From an uncultured Bacteroides sp. (GTDB taxonomy: Bacteria > Bacteroidota > Bacteroidia > Bacteroidales > Bacteroidaceae), in the NCBI GenBank assembly GCA_947574505.1, contig CANPJW010000017.1, forward strand, positions 1 to 49,963: 49,963 nt of DNA, written 5' to 3'. Each line of letters starts with the position of its first letter. The stretch's first letter is position 1. The notes beneath the pieces are model-generated. The model saw only the letters and a list, made by a program, of their open reading frames with translations, ran no database searches and was not told the DNA's origin. Below, in pieces: positions 16,513 to 25,691 of this stretch. The position numbers and the translations under genes were made by a program.

Positions 16513-16549
16513 ATTCAAGAGGATACCCTTTTCGGACACCCTCTTGAAT
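16513..16549 (-). terminator. Hairpin at the 3' end of the heparan operon
   Basis: ATTCAAGAGG at 16513-16522 pairs with CCTCTTGAAT at 16540-16549. The inner bases continue as wobble pairs, giving about 16 pairs with a short loop on the minus strand just after the PL15 stop. The downstream stretch is A-rich rather than T-rich, so it may act as a 3'-end stabiliser rather than a strict terminator. Confidence 0.5.
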
Positions 16550-16558
16550 ACTGTTGGC

Positions 16559-19192
16559 TTATATCTCAAAATCAGGTAAATAGTCCGTCAGAACTTTGCT
16601 GACCTGTTTACCTTCCACTTGGTCAGTGACAATCGTCGCACCTTCCTCTTTACCTGCATCATAATTCAAGGAAACCTTTTCAGCCTTATTGGTGACACTG
16701 ATAGCGGCCTTTCCTTTATCTGTCAGATTACAAGTGATAACCCAATTGCCTACCTGTACGGTATTGCCTTTGCGAGTCACTTCCATGTCCGGACGGTTGT
16801 TCCCGTGAGTGTCCATAACCGTTAAGAAACGGGCGGTTTTGCAAGGAACGGTTGTTGAGGAGAAATGCCAGTGGTTGGGATATTTCAGAGCCTTTCCCTG
16901 GGCATTCGTTACATTCTTCCAGTTGGTCGGGGCGCAGAAGAAAGTATCTATGATAGCTTGTTCTGTTTTTGCCGAGCTGAATAAATGAGCCACGGAGGTA
17001 CCGCCGGCTTTATTTTGTCCGATGACTTTTACTTCATCGGGCAGTTCCTGCATTTCCATCGGAAGTTCTACCGTATGCAGAAGATAACTCCATGTCACAG
17101 CTTCTTTTCCTTCCAGTTCATCATAGATAACGTACACTCCGGTAGTTCCCAATTGGATGATGTGGCGGCGGAACATGTCTACTTTGTTTTCGTCCCAACC
17201 TTTCTCAGGCGTGTATTGAGTGCCGGACAATTCACCGCGTTTCAGCCATAGGGGGGAAGTCACATCGCCATAAGCGTTGGAAGCATCGCCGACCATGTAC
17301 GAAATCTTTTCTCCTTCATACCAGCGTGGAATCCATCCGTATCCTTCCGTTCCTATCTTCTGGGTCATTCCGTTGACCAGCATGCTATTATGCGCACGTG
17401 TATTACGGTACGAATACATGCAATGGTCGTCTGTGAATCCTGTACGGTGTCCGCTACTGTAGAAAATAGCTTTGCCGCCATAGAAAGTATTGAACGCATT
17501 CTGATTGGCAAGTGCATGGGAGGTGGAACCATAAGGGCTGGAACGGAATGACAACATTGCATTCTTGTCTATGTCTCCCAAAGAAGTATGCATCGTTGCA
17601 ATTCCTGTTTCGTTGAATACCTTTGTCATGGGAAGTTCTGCCAATGAGTGCTCCTCTTTCGGTAAAGATTTTCTTGTCGTACAACGATACCAGGTCAAGT
17701 CGCCGGATTTTCCCAAGAATGTTTTCTTCATAATATCCGGTTCTTTTTCCAATATCGTGCGTGCATAAGCGGCTGCCCAAGGGTTGTTGCATTCGCGTGC
17801 CAATGCGTCCGCATAACCTACCCGTGTACCGTTCGGTTTCATCTTCGTTTCATGCGAATTGCCTTGTCCGGCAGATTTCGAGAATGGCGGTTGCTGGTAA
17901 ATAACGTAAAGTGCGTTATTGTTATACCAGGGGTCGGCAAAGAAGTCGAATCCGCTGATACGGGAGTAGAAAGCGGGGACTTCGATCAATGTACGGAGAT
18001 TGACATGAAAATAAGAATCACCGTTGTGCCATCCGCCGTCGGCATTCAGTCCCGGCAGACGGGATACCCACTCGTTGTAGCAATAGTCCACCCAAGTGGA
18101 AGCCATCGGGAGTTCGCCATACGTAGCAAAGGCTGCCATATTCAGAATACGGAATGTCATTTGCCAAACGTGGTTGTCGGCAATACGGTTTTCGAGATGG
18201 TTGACGTATTCGTGATAGAACTTCTTGCCGTTGTCACGGATAGTTCTTAAAAGCAACTTCTTCTCTTCCGGTGTCAGCAGATTGTACCATGCGTCATAAG
18301 CCGAAGTGCTCATGGACAGGATAGTGGAACGGTTGAAGTCTCCTGCAAAATATTTGCTGTTCTTCCAGGAAAGAATTTCGGAAAGGCGTTTGATACCTTC
18401 TTTATAATACACGTCATCTTTAGTCAGCAGATAGGCACGTACCATCGCTTCGATATTCGCTTCTTCACGGTCTACAATCTTCCGGCTCTCACGAATCAGG
18501 GCGGAGCGATACTGCACAATATTGGTCAACTTGACAACTTGCGTCGTATCAATCTCTTCTTCCAAATGCTTCAACGGGTGGTTGAGGCATTTGTTTGCCT
18601 TCGTGATATACATCTGTGCTTCCGGGTTATTCTTGTTCCGTTCGATGATGTTGTCCCAGTCGTTGGCATCGAGCAGGATGCGGGGATGGGACTTGGGCAA
18701 TTTAGCCAATACTTCTTGCAATGAAGGCGGATTGAATGTGCGTGTCTGGTCGTCTACATAAAAATGATAAACAGGCGACCATTCTTCCTTTCCGTCTTTA
18801 TCTACATAAGCGTGTTGCCAATACCATTTCCCTTTTCCGAATAATTTGAAAGGATTGAAAAAGGCCCATTTCCTTTCAGCGGTTATCACTTCCGATTTGA
18901 ATTCTGGGTCGCATGCGATCCGGATGCGGTAAGTCACTTCCGGTTTGAAATCCTCTTCTTCTACACCGTCAAGTACGGCGCCGAGATGAGGAAACTTGTC
19001 CGGCCACATGAAACGTGGCGGATTGATTGCTATATGCTGTCCGTCCAGTGGTGAAGGCGTTTCGCGGACCTCATGCATCAAAGTCTGTTGAGTCAGGCGC
19101 ATGATTCCTTTTTGCGCATACCCGTTGGCGGATAGCAGAATGGTAAACAAGAACGCCATAATCAGCGTCAACATACCTAAATTCTTTCTCAT
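16559..19192 (-). CDS. Heparinase II/III-like polysaccharide lyase (PL15-type, DUF4962)
   Basis: 877 aa. The signal peptide (about 1-27, ending ANGYAQ) sends it to the periplasm. A DUF4962-type N-terminal sandwich is followed by an alpha/alpha toroid (about 180-480; NHVWQMTFRI, then NADGGWHNGDSYFHVNLRTL with candidate catalytic Tyr/His). The C-terminal beta region of heparinase II/III enzymes follows (GSTSHALANQNAFNTFYGGK carries the conserved Ser-x-His-Ala). Size and position match the PL15 lyase BT4652 of B. thetaiotaomicron, which cleaves heparin/heparan oligosaccharides by beta-elimination. Its ATG overlaps the ROK kinase stop by 4 bases, and it is the last gene of the locus. Confidence 0.85.
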   Translation of the reverse strand: MRKNLGMLTLIMAFLFTILLSANGYAQKGIMRLTQQTLMHEVRETPSPLDGQHIAINPPRFMWPDKFPHLGAVLDGVEEEDFKPEVTYRIRIACDPEFKSEVITAERKWAFFNPFKLFGKGKWYWQHAYVDKDGKEEWSPVYHFYVDDQTRTFNPPSLQEVLAKLPKSHPRILLDANDWDNIIERNKNNPEAQMYITKANKCLNHPLKHLEEEIDTTQVVKLTNIVQYRSALIRESRKIVDREEANIEAMVRAYLLTKDDVYYKEGIKRLSEILSWKNSKYFAGDFNRSTILSMSTSAYDAWYNLLTPEEKKLLLRTIRDNGKKFYHEYVNHLENRIADNHVWQMTFRILNMAAFATYGELPMASTWVDYCYNEWVSRLPGLNADGGWHNGDSYFHVNLRTLIEVPAFYSRISGFDFFADPWYNNNALYVIYQQPPFSKSAGQGNSHETKMKPNGTRVGYADALARECNNPWAAAYARTILEKEPDIMKKTFLGKSGDLTWYRCTTRKSLPKEEHSLAELPMTKVFNETGIATMHTSLGDIDKNAMLSFRSSPYGSTSHALANQNAFNTFYGGKAIFYSSGHRTGFTDDHCMYSYRNTRAHNSMLVNGMTQKIGTEGYGWIPRWYEGEKISYMVGDASNAYGDVTSPLWLKRGELSGTQYTPEKGWDENKVDMFRRHIIQLGTTGVYVIYDELEGKEAVTWSYLLHTVELPMEMQELPDEVKVIGQNKAGGTSVAHLFSSAKTEQAIIDTFFCAPTNWKNVTNAQGKALKYPNHWHFSSTTVPCKTARFLTVMDTHGNNRPDMEVTRKGNTVQVGNWVITCNLTDKGKAAISVTNKAEKVSLNYDAGKEEGATIVTDQVEGKQVSKVLTDYLPDFEI

Positions 19193-20160
19193 AATTTAAT
19201 CAGGTTTGGAGCAGATAATTGAGTAAATACAAGTGACGCAGCTCCAATACTTCCAGCTTTGTTTCCAAGAGCGGCAGCTATGATTTGAGTATTCACAGCA
19301 CAGTCGGGGATGGCATAACTACGCGCTTTTTCGCTTACTTTCTGAATGTAAAAGTCTCCTGCTTCGGAGAGCCCTCCACCAATCACAATCTTTTGCGGAC
19401 TGAAGATATTGATAAATCCTGCAATTCCGTGTCCCAAAAAGTCACAGTGTTCTTCCAGTGATATTTTTGCAATCGGATCCCCTTGTTTATAAAGGCGGAC
19501 AATCAATTCTCCGTTAATCTCTTCATCCGGGTAGGAGATGCCTGCGTCTATTATTCGTTGACTGAAGCGGCGTACCAAAGCAGAAGTGGAAGCATAGTGT
19601 TCCAGACAGCCGACAGAACCGCAAGCACACGGTTCGCCATTGGCAATGAGAGGCACGTGTCCCAGCTCCGTTCCCCGGTTGGCATAACCGTTGAACAATT
19701 TGCCGTCGATGACTACTGCACCGCCAATACCCGTTCCTACCGTCAAGAAAACAACATGAGTGGCTCCCTGACCGGCTCCGTACATCGTTTCTCCCAGTCC
19801 CATCAGATTGGCATCATTTCCCAATAAAGCCGGAAGTCCGGTTTCCGTTTCAATGCGGTCTGCCAAGTGAATGTTTTCCCAGCCGTTGATATTTTCCGCA
19901 CCTCCTAAAACAATACGGTTCGTACCATCCACAATGCCCGGTGTTCCGATTCCTATACCATCAATTTGGTAGCCTTTTTCCTGTGCAAAGGCTTTCACTT
20001 CATTGATAGCACTAACCAACTGTCCGATGACAGCTTCGGCTGATACATCAGCTTTCGACGGCAACTTCCCTTGAAAATGAAATACGCCTTCATTATCAAT
20101 AAGGGCGTATTTCACAGAAGTTCCGCCAAGGTCAATTCCTATAGCGTATTCTTTTTCCAT
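19189..20160 (-). CDS. ROK-family sugar kinase (probable N-acetylglucosamine/glucosamine kinase)
   Basis: 323 aa, cytoplasmic. ATP loop DLGGTSVKYALID at 10-22; catalytic Asp116 in GNDAN; ROK zinc site with His168 (ELGH) and Cys178, Cys180, Cys185 (CACGSVGC), followed by the Glu-His of the substrate loop. ROK kinases phosphorylate the 6-hydroxyl of glucose, GlcNAc, ManNAc or fructose. In a heparan locus the likely substrate is the GlcNAc/GlcN released by GH88 and sulfatase action. It overlaps the PL15 gene by 4 bases, and the PHP-domain gene ends 44 bases upstream of its start. The exact sugar cannot be read from the sequence. Confidence 0.9.
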   Translation of the reverse strand: MEKEYAIGIDLGGTSVKYALIDNEGVFHFQGKLPSKADVSAEAVIGQLVSAINEVKAFAQEKGYQIDGIGIGTPGIVDGTNRIVLGGAENINGWENIHLADRIETETGLPALLGNDANLMGLGETMYGAGQGATHVVFLTVGTGIGGAVVIDGKLFNGYANRGTELGHVPLIANGEPCACGSVGCLEHYASTSALVRRFSQRIIDAGISYPDEEINGELIVRLYKQGDPIAKISLEEHCDFLGHGIAGFINIFSPQKIVIGGGLSEAGDFYIQKVSEKARSYAIPDCAVNTQIIAAALGNKAGSIGAASLVFTQLSAPNLIKL

Positions 20161-20204
20161 ATCTGCAAAGTAATGCTTGATACTTATTTCTTAATACTTG
20201 AAAA

Positions 20205-21833
20205 TCATACTCTTTCTGCCCAGATGGGTGAACTCCAAGCCCATTGTCCGTCACGTTGGCGAACGCGTACATAGCAGTAATCCGTATCGCGTTGAGGCTC
20301 TTTGTCTTCCATGTAGTGCTCTACTGTGAAGCAGCTTTCCGGCATTGCACGGTTGAAGAGGATTGCTTCGCTCAACCAGCCTATCATGAAGTGCGAACGT
20401 GAGCCTTCGAGCAATTCGCCCAATGTATGCTCAAACTTCTTACCGTTGAACTCTGCGATAATCTTACCGTCTTTCGGCATTTCCACATCAAGGATTACAG
20501 CTTGCATGGCCGCAGTCGTCGTATTCGGGTTTTTGCTGCTATACATATCCAGTTCGGTTTCCTTGTCACCGACAGATACGATGCGGTTGACATGTGTGTG
20601 GAACTCAGTCTCACCTTCTTGAGGAGAAGTGAAGGCTGCACCGCGGAAACAAGGAGTCACGCTATGGAGCTGTCCTTTGTCTAATGATAATTTGCCTTGC
20701 CAATGTACGTATTGCTCTTCACGGTTCCAACCGAAATCTACTTTAACTTTGCAACGTACTGTATCGCCTTCCGGGGCAACCGGAGTCAACGGACCGTTCA
20801 TGCGAGCCAAAATCTGCCCGTTCTTTACAATATCTACATAGTCAATACAGCTTTCACCCGTTACGTTCAGATAGATACGACGGCTGTTGCCACGAACTAC
20901 ATCTCCCATAAGAGCATCGTTGAGACGGAAGTCGATAATAATCTTATCACCGGTTGCGGCACATACGTGACGGGTACGTAGAGCTTCCCAAATGGCATCG
21001 CGAGTCAGTGACGGAGCCAAGACACCGATACGGCCGTCGCCATAGCTTCCCGGATAACCGGAATGTTGGTCGGTGGAGGCCATGATACCAAACTTATTGC
21101 CCAATTCAAGACCATATTGAATGGTTCCTTCCCATTGGCGTGGTCCCATATCATGCAAATAGGGGTAGTCTCCCTGATCGCTTTCTGCCAGACCGTGGCG
21201 GGAGTACATTTCTACGAACGGAGTAATATCACCTTCGGTAAAGCATTTCCAGTTGTAACCGCGGTAGCCGCCCTGGTATCCCATGTGGTGCGGAGTAACG
21301 AATACCTTATGTCCTTTAGCCTTTTCTTTCCAGTCCTCGATTGAAGTACATTCTACAAGCGGTGCGTCCAAATCATAATTCAGTGCAACATGATCACCAT
21401 GTTCCATGCTATGAGCTTCGTATCCTACGAAAGTCAGGAATTCACCTTCCTTGTTGTACTCATTCGTCATTTTTACATATTTCTCGTAACCGCCTTCACG
21501 CAAACGCTTGAAAGCACCTGTGTGGTAGTCGATTACCCATTTCAGACGAGGGTCGTCCGCGCCGGGAATATCCGGCCACATGGCATGAGGGGTTACACTG
21601 ACAAAATCCAATTGTCCTTTCGCCGCTTCAAAAGCATCGCGCATGTCGCCGTGTCCGTATGTGATGTTACAGTGGTTATGTAAGTCGCCCCAATACATTT
21701 TGAGGTTGCTGGCTGATGGCATGATTTTCTTGGCATCCTTGCTTCCCGGTGCGCAAGAACCGAGCAAGCTGCCCGAAGCTGCCAATCCGAGGAAAGACCA
21801 TCCTGTGTTTTTTAAAAAACTTCTTCTGTCCAT
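20205..21833 (-). CDS. PHP-domain (DUF3604-like) secreted metallohydrolase of unknown substrate
   Basis: 542 aa. The N-terminus has an Arg-Arg-Ser-Phe-Leu-Lys motif like a Tat signal, a hydrophobic core, and a lipobox LLGSC (Cys27), so it is probably an envelope lipoprotein. The PHP-like metal site shows GDLHNHC (His52, His54), DFVSVTPHAMW, VGYEAHS with GDHVALN, VTPHHMG, EMYSRHG and ASTDQHSG; these are the spaced His/Asp clusters of a three-metal amidohydrolase-like barrel. The C-terminal beta region is at about 330-540. It lies between sulfatase and ROK kinase, where B. thetaiotaomicron has BT4655, to my knowledge of unassigned function. Hydrolysis of a phosphate, sulfate or sulfamate group on the glycan is possible but unproven. 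Confidence 0.75.
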   Translation of the reverse strand: MDRRSFLKNTGWSFLGLAASGSLLGSCAPGSKDAKKIMPSASNLKMYWGDLHNHCNITYGHGDMRDAFEAAKGQLDFVSVTPHAMWPDIPGADDPRLKWVIDYHTGAFKRLREGGYEKYVKMTNEYNKEGEFLTFVGYEAHSMEHGDHVALNYDLDAPLVECTSIEDWKEKAKGHKVFVTPHHMGYQGGYRGYNWKCFTEGDITPFVEMYSRHGLAESDQGDYPYLHDMGPRQWEGTIQYGLELGNKFGIMASTDQHSGYPGSYGDGRIGVLAPSLTRDAIWEALRTRHVCAATGDKIIIDFRLNDALMGDVVRGNSRRIYLNVTGESCIDYVDIVKNGQILARMNGPLTPVAPEGDTVRCKVKVDFGWNREEQYVHWQGKLSLDKGQLHSVTPCFRGAAFTSPQEGETEFHTHVNRIVSVGDKETELDMYSSKNPNTTTAAMQAVILDVEMPKDGKIIAEFNGKKFEHTLGELLEGSRSHFMIGWLSEAILFNRAMPESCFTVEHYMEDKEPQRDTDYCYVRVRQRDGQWAWSSPIWAERV

Positions 21834-21857
21834 GATATAATTGTTTTTGGTTAATCT

Positions 21858-23468
21858 TTATCTATTCTTCATCAGTCTTCTGTCACCTTTGAAAAGAACC
21901 TTTTCCTTTTCATCAGGGTCTGTATCTTTATACTGTTTTTGAGTTTCCTGAAGCAGTTGCATCAGTTCTTTTTGTTTTTCAGCATATTCCGGTTTGCCGA
22001 AGACATTGTTCATTTCTCTTGGGTCAGCTTTCATGTCATACATTTCCCATTCGTCGATGTCGTTGTAGAAATGAATCAATTTGAAGTCTTGTGTGCGAAT
22101 ACCATATTGACGCTTCACAGAATGTTCGGCAGGGTATTCATAGTAATGGTAATAAGCGGCTTTACGCCAGTCGGCGGGAGTTTTGCCTTCGCTTGTCAAT
22201 ATCGGTTTCAAGGATGCACCTTGGATATCAGCCGGGATTTCCACTCCGGCAAAGTCGAGGAAAGTAGGAGCAAAGTCCACATTCATGCTGATGGCGTTGC
22301 TGGTGCTTCCTGCTTTGATTGCTTTCGGATAGCGGATAATAAGCGGCATGCGTTGACATTCTTCATACATGAAGCGTTTGTCAAACCAACCGTGTTCGCC
22401 AAGGAAGAAACCCTGGTCGGAGGTGTAGACAATAATAGTATTGTCCAGTTCGCCGATTTTTTCGAGGTAATTCATCAGGCGACCGATATTTTCATCTACC
22501 GCTAATGTGGTAGCCAGATAGTCGCGCATATACTGTTGATACTTCCAACTGATTAATGCTTTGCCCTTCAAGTCGCCTTTACGATATTCTGCGATGCGCT
22601 GTGCATATACGGAATCCCATTTGTCCTGTACTTCGATAGGCATACGCTTATACACGCTGTAAAGGCGGTTGGTCGTATCTTTCAGCATCTCTTCGCGGGT
22701 CAGTAGCTTGAGGTCCCAGTCATTCGTCAGTGTGTACTCGATAGACATATCTTGTTCACGGGATGCTCTTCCACGACCTTCGTAATCGTCGAACAGATTG
22801 GCGGGTTCCGGGAAAGTGGTATTGTTGAAGATGCCGAGATAACGGGGAGCAGGCATCCAGTTGCGGTGCGGTGCTTTCTGGTGATACATCATACAGAACG
22901 GTTTATTTTTATCGCGGCCTTCAAGGAACTTGATAGCTTTGTCAGTGATAATATCCGTTGCATATCCCTTTTCTACGATATGCATGCCGTCTTCCCAAAA
23001 GTCGGGGTCGTAGTAGTCGCCTTGTTCGTGCTGACCGCTGAGGATGCTCCAATGGTCGAAACCTTGCGGTTCACTGATAAGATGCCATTTACCAATTATT
23101 GCAGTCTGATATCCGGCTTGTTGAAGCAGTTTGGGGAATGTCTGCTGGTCTCCGTTGAACGTACTTGCGTTATCGGTAAAACCATTCTCGTGGCTGAACT
23201 TACCGGTGAGGATGCAGGCGCGTGAAGGTCCTGAAAGAGCGTTGACAGCGTAACAGTTGTCAAAACGGATACCTTCGTTGGCAATCCGGTCCATGTTAGG
23301 AGTCTGGATTAAGTTTCCACCATAGCAGGACATCGCTTGGGTGGTATGGTCGTCCGTCATCATAAAGATGATGTTCGGGCGTTTCGTTTCTTCTTTCTTC
23401 TGATTGCCGCAGGAAGCGAGGCTTAATGCAGCCAATGGAAGGAGTAGGGTAGAGGGATAGTTTCTCAT
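21858..23468 (-). CDS. Family S1 sulfatase, serine-type (probable glucosamine 6-O-sulfatase)
   Basis: 536 aa from the ATG at 23468. An upstream in-frame ATG (23534) would put 22 polar residues before the signal peptide and is rejected. Lipobox LASC with Cys20. The active-site motif S-G-P-S-R has Ser79 as the residue turned into formylglycine by an anaerobic maturase, after the metal-binding DDH at 39-41. Further S1 features follow: TGKFSHENG, AIIGKWHL, MYHQKAPHRNW, YTSDQGFFLGEHGW. Neighbours and motif match BT4656, a 6-O-sulfatase acting on GlcNAc6S/GlcNS6S. This is the only sulfatase in the window, so 2-O- and N-desulfation must come from elsewhere. A terminator hairpin lies between it and the PL12 gene upstream. 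Confidence 0.92.
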   Translation of the reverse strand: MRNYPSTLLLPLAALSLASCGNQKKEETKRPNIIFMMTDDHTTQAMSCYGGNLIQTPNMDRIANEGIRFDNCYAVNALSGPSRACILTGKFSHENGFTDNASTFNGDQQTFPKLLQQAGYQTAIIGKWHLISEPQGFDHWSILSGQHEQGDYYDPDFWEDGMHIVEKGYATDIITDKAIKFLEGRDKNKPFCMMYHQKAPHRNWMPAPRYLGIFNNTTFPEPANLFDDYEGRGRASREQDMSIEYTLTNDWDLKLLTREEMLKDTTNRLYSVYKRMPIEVQDKWDSVYAQRIAEYRKGDLKGKALISWKYQQYMRDYLATTLAVDENIGRLMNYLEKIGELDNTIIVYTSDQGFFLGEHGWFDKRFMYEECQRMPLIIRYPKAIKAGSTSNAISMNVDFAPTFLDFAGVEIPADIQGASLKPILTSEGKTPADWRKAAYYHYYEYPAEHSVKRQYGIRTQDFKLIHFYNDIDEWEMYDMKADPREMNNVFGKPEYAEKQKELMQLLQETQKQYKDTDPDEKEKVLFKGDRRLMKNR

Positions 23469-23558
23469 AATAAAGAGTCTTTTTGAGGAGAATGTGATAC
23501 TAATAGATGAATAATAGCCGGATATGACTGTCATTCAGGGGGATGCGTAGTGACGAAA

Positions 23559-23591
23559 AATCTCCTCTCTTTATAACGTAGAGAGGAGATT
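23559..23591 (-). terminator. Intrinsic terminator inside the heparan locus (after periplasmic PL12)
   Basis: A perfect 12-bp stem AATCTCCTCTCT / AGAGAGGAGATT with a 9-nt loop, followed on the minus strand by TTTTTCG. A second hairpin (CTCTGATA / TATCAGAG, about 23602-23637) overlaps the PL12 stop. Together they should cut or attenuate transcription before the sulfatase gene. Confidence 0.65.
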
Positions 23592-23631
23592 CTTCGCTAC
23601 GCTCTGATAGACATCGGTCAATGTCTTTTTA

Positions 23632-25632
23632 TCAGAGTTTATATTTTAGTGACTGTTTCTTTCCATTTACTTTCACTTCTACTTCCAATCCGTTTTCATC
23701 GAACGCTTTGTTCTTGAATTTAGCAGCAAATTTAGGGGCATCTGCGCTTTTCTTAACAGGATAGATGACAGTGATATAACGTACAACTTCTTCTCCGTCT
23801 TTTCTTACGTTGAATGATACGTTCATACGTTTGTAACGTTTGCGGTAAGCAGTTGAACACCATCCCGGTTCTTTCTTCATGCTCATACCGTCAGGACCGA
23901 AACATTGCAGTTTCATGTTGCTTCCATCCTCAAACTGAGTAAGGAATGTCATGTCTTCGCGGCTGTTGGCGATTTCGCCTTTCGGCATTTGGTAATGAAG
24001 ATTGATAGAACCTTTGGCACTGCCTGCCATTTCGTCTACAATTACAAAATAAGTATTATCCACGAAGAATACGGAACGACGGTGTTTCAGGTTCTTGTAA
24101 CCCGGGTTTTCGGTAACCAAAGTTTGGATAGCACCTTCCGGCTGCCACAATCTTGTAACGGATTCTGTAGTTTCCAGGTTCTTGTTGTTCAGCGTTACTG
24201 TGTTGTGTACACAAGTCTGACGGTGCCAGTTGCGTTGTTCCATCACTTCGCCTTCACCTGCATATACATACGAACCGGAATCCGGGAATAAGTTCTTGCC
24301 GTTGAACCAAAGTTCGAATGTACCGTTGTCCGGCTGACAGTGCCAGAATGCTTTCGGACCAGCTTTTACTACCATCTGAGTAGCATCCGTTCCCCAAGAA
24401 TTGCGGAACACGAAGAAACCTGATTTCAAGAATCCTTTAGACATATAATCCGGCAATGCACCTTCTTTGCCTTCTGTTGCAAAGTACTTGATAGCCTGGT
24501 TTTTCGGGAACAGTTTGCTCCAAGCTTTGTAGTTCTTCACCATTTCTTTCTTAGTTGTCAACTTGGCGTCGCTGAAACATGGGTTTGTGTAATCCGGGAA
24601 AGAAATGTTGGCGTAGAACATAATCATACTTTCGATAGTATCCAGATAATCTTGTGGGAATTCCTTGCGGAATCCGTTTACATCTGCAATTCCTAATGCT
24701 TTGCAGAAAATGTTGATAGCAGCAAGGTGATAGTGAGGGTCGAGTTCAAACTGACCGCCGTCTTCATATACCTGTACGTGAATTTCGCGGTTCAGGATAT
24801 CGATACCACTCTTTCTCCAAGCCGGAGCATCTTTGAATTCAGGAAAGAAAGCGCCTGCATAAATCATACGCTGAGCTTCAAACAACAGGTGATTACCCTT
24901 GTCGGAGTAGTTGCCTAAGATATGTACGGCATGTTTGTGATAGTTCACCAGGAATTCAGTCAGGAAGTCCGGAGTGAAAGAAGGAGAAGGCAGGAACAAC
25001 TGGAACTGTGAAGTCTGGTCTTGCAGACGGTTGCTCACTTCCAGCGGACGCCATGCGAAACGTACATTTTCCCATTCACCTTTGATTTTTCCATCACTGA
25101 CCATTTCATATTCTTTCTTGTCCATCTTCACCAACGGATTCTTTTTAATCCAGTCGATGTATTGATGTGCCCATTCTTTGGCATATTTCTCGTCACCGGA
25201 TACACGGTAAGCCTTACCCATCGGAGTAAACCATTTGTGACGGTGAAGCTGCCAGCGAAGTTCGTTATCCTTTACCGGCCAGTATTGCCAGTTGATGTCT
25301 TCTCCGTAGTTGTAAGAAGGCTGATAACCTTTATGTACGAAGAATGTATGTTTCAATCCGTCATCTGCCCACTGCTGTTCTTCTTTGCTGATAGTCACTT
25401 TGTTCAGATTGATATCCGGAGTTTTTACGTTGGTACGTGCACGGTAATAGTCTAATAATGCTTTGGCAGCATCCTCATCTTTACCTTCTTGATGCAAAGC
25501 TTTCACTTTCTCCAATCCCGGATGGTCCAGGTTAAGAAGCGAAAAGACTTCGCTTTTCAGTTCTTGGGCACTAGCTTTGCCTACAAAACAAGCGATTGCC
25601 AGCAGAACGATATACTTTAAAGTTTTATTCAT
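23632..25632 (-). CDS. Periplasmic heparinase III-type lyase (PL12)
   Basis: 666 aa with a cleavable signal peptide ending KASAQ (no lipobox Cys), so periplasmic. Alpha/alpha toroid at about 40-390, beta-sandwich at about 400-666. The catalytic triad of Pedobacter heparinase III (Asn240, Tyr294, His424) maps to Asn247 (KGNHLLFEA), Tyr301 (LDPHYHLA) and His431 (FWHCQPDNGTFE), all shifted by the same seven residues. The enzyme eliminates at uronic acid to give unsaturated oligosaccharides, preferring poorly sulfated heparan. The gene corresponds in order to BT4657. It follows GH88 with a 59-base spacer rich in TTTACGATT repeats. Confidence 0.95.
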   Translation of the reverse strand: MNKTLKYIVLLAIACFVGKASAQELKSEVFSLLNLDHPGLEKVKALHQEGKDEDAAKALLDYYRARTNVKTPDINLNKVTISKEEQQWADDGLKHTFFVHKGYQPSYNYGEDINWQYWPVKDNELRWQLHRHKWFTPMGKAYRVSGDEKYAKEWAHQYIDWIKKNPLVKMDKKEYEMVSDGKIKGEWENVRFAWRPLEVSNRLQDQTSQFQLFLPSPSFTPDFLTEFLVNYHKHAVHILGNYSDKGNHLLFEAQRMIYAGAFFPEFKDAPAWRKSGIDILNREIHVQVYEDGGQFELDPHYHLAAINIFCKALGIADVNGFRKEFPQDYLDTIESMIMFYANISFPDYTNPCFSDAKLTTKKEMVKNYKAWSKLFPKNQAIKYFATEGKEGALPDYMSKGFLKSGFFVFRNSWGTDATQMVVKAGPKAFWHCQPDNGTFELWFNGKNLFPDSGSYVYAGEGEVMEQRNWHRQTCVHNTVTLNNKNLETTESVTRLWQPEGAIQTLVTENPGYKNLKHRRSVFFVDNTYFVIVDEMAGSAKGSINLHYQMPKGEIANSREDMTFLTQFEDGSNMKLQCFGPDGMSMKKEPGWCSTAYRKRYKRMNVSFNVRKDGEEVVRYITVIYPVKKSADAPKFAAKFKNKAFDENGLEVEVKVNGKKQSLKYKL

Positions 25633-25639
25633 GATATAA

Positions 25640-25672
25640 TTTACGATTTTACGATTTACTATTTACGATTGA
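25640..25672. repeat. Short direct repeats in the GH88-PL12 spacer
   Basis: TTTACGATT-type units occur three times in about 30 bases. Low-complexity spacer of this sort is common between Bacteroides genes; no function is visible. Confidence 0.45.
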
Positions 25673-25691
25673 GAACACTCTTATTTTTGTA

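Larger units (their letters stand above)
15655..16558. other. 904-base gene-free region between nfo and the heparan locus
   Basis: Contains the nfo promoter, a large nested inverted repeat (about 16053-16300) and the end-of-operon hairpin of the heparan locus (16513-16549). The part 15700-16050 is AT-rich with only small hairpins (GAGAGCAACTCTC near 15988). No credible coding frame was seen on either strand. Confidence 0.6.

Noticed and set aside
23469..23534. 22-residue extension of the sulfatase
   Set aside because: It would place polar residues before a normal lipoprotein signal peptide; the ATG at 23468 gives a proper signal.
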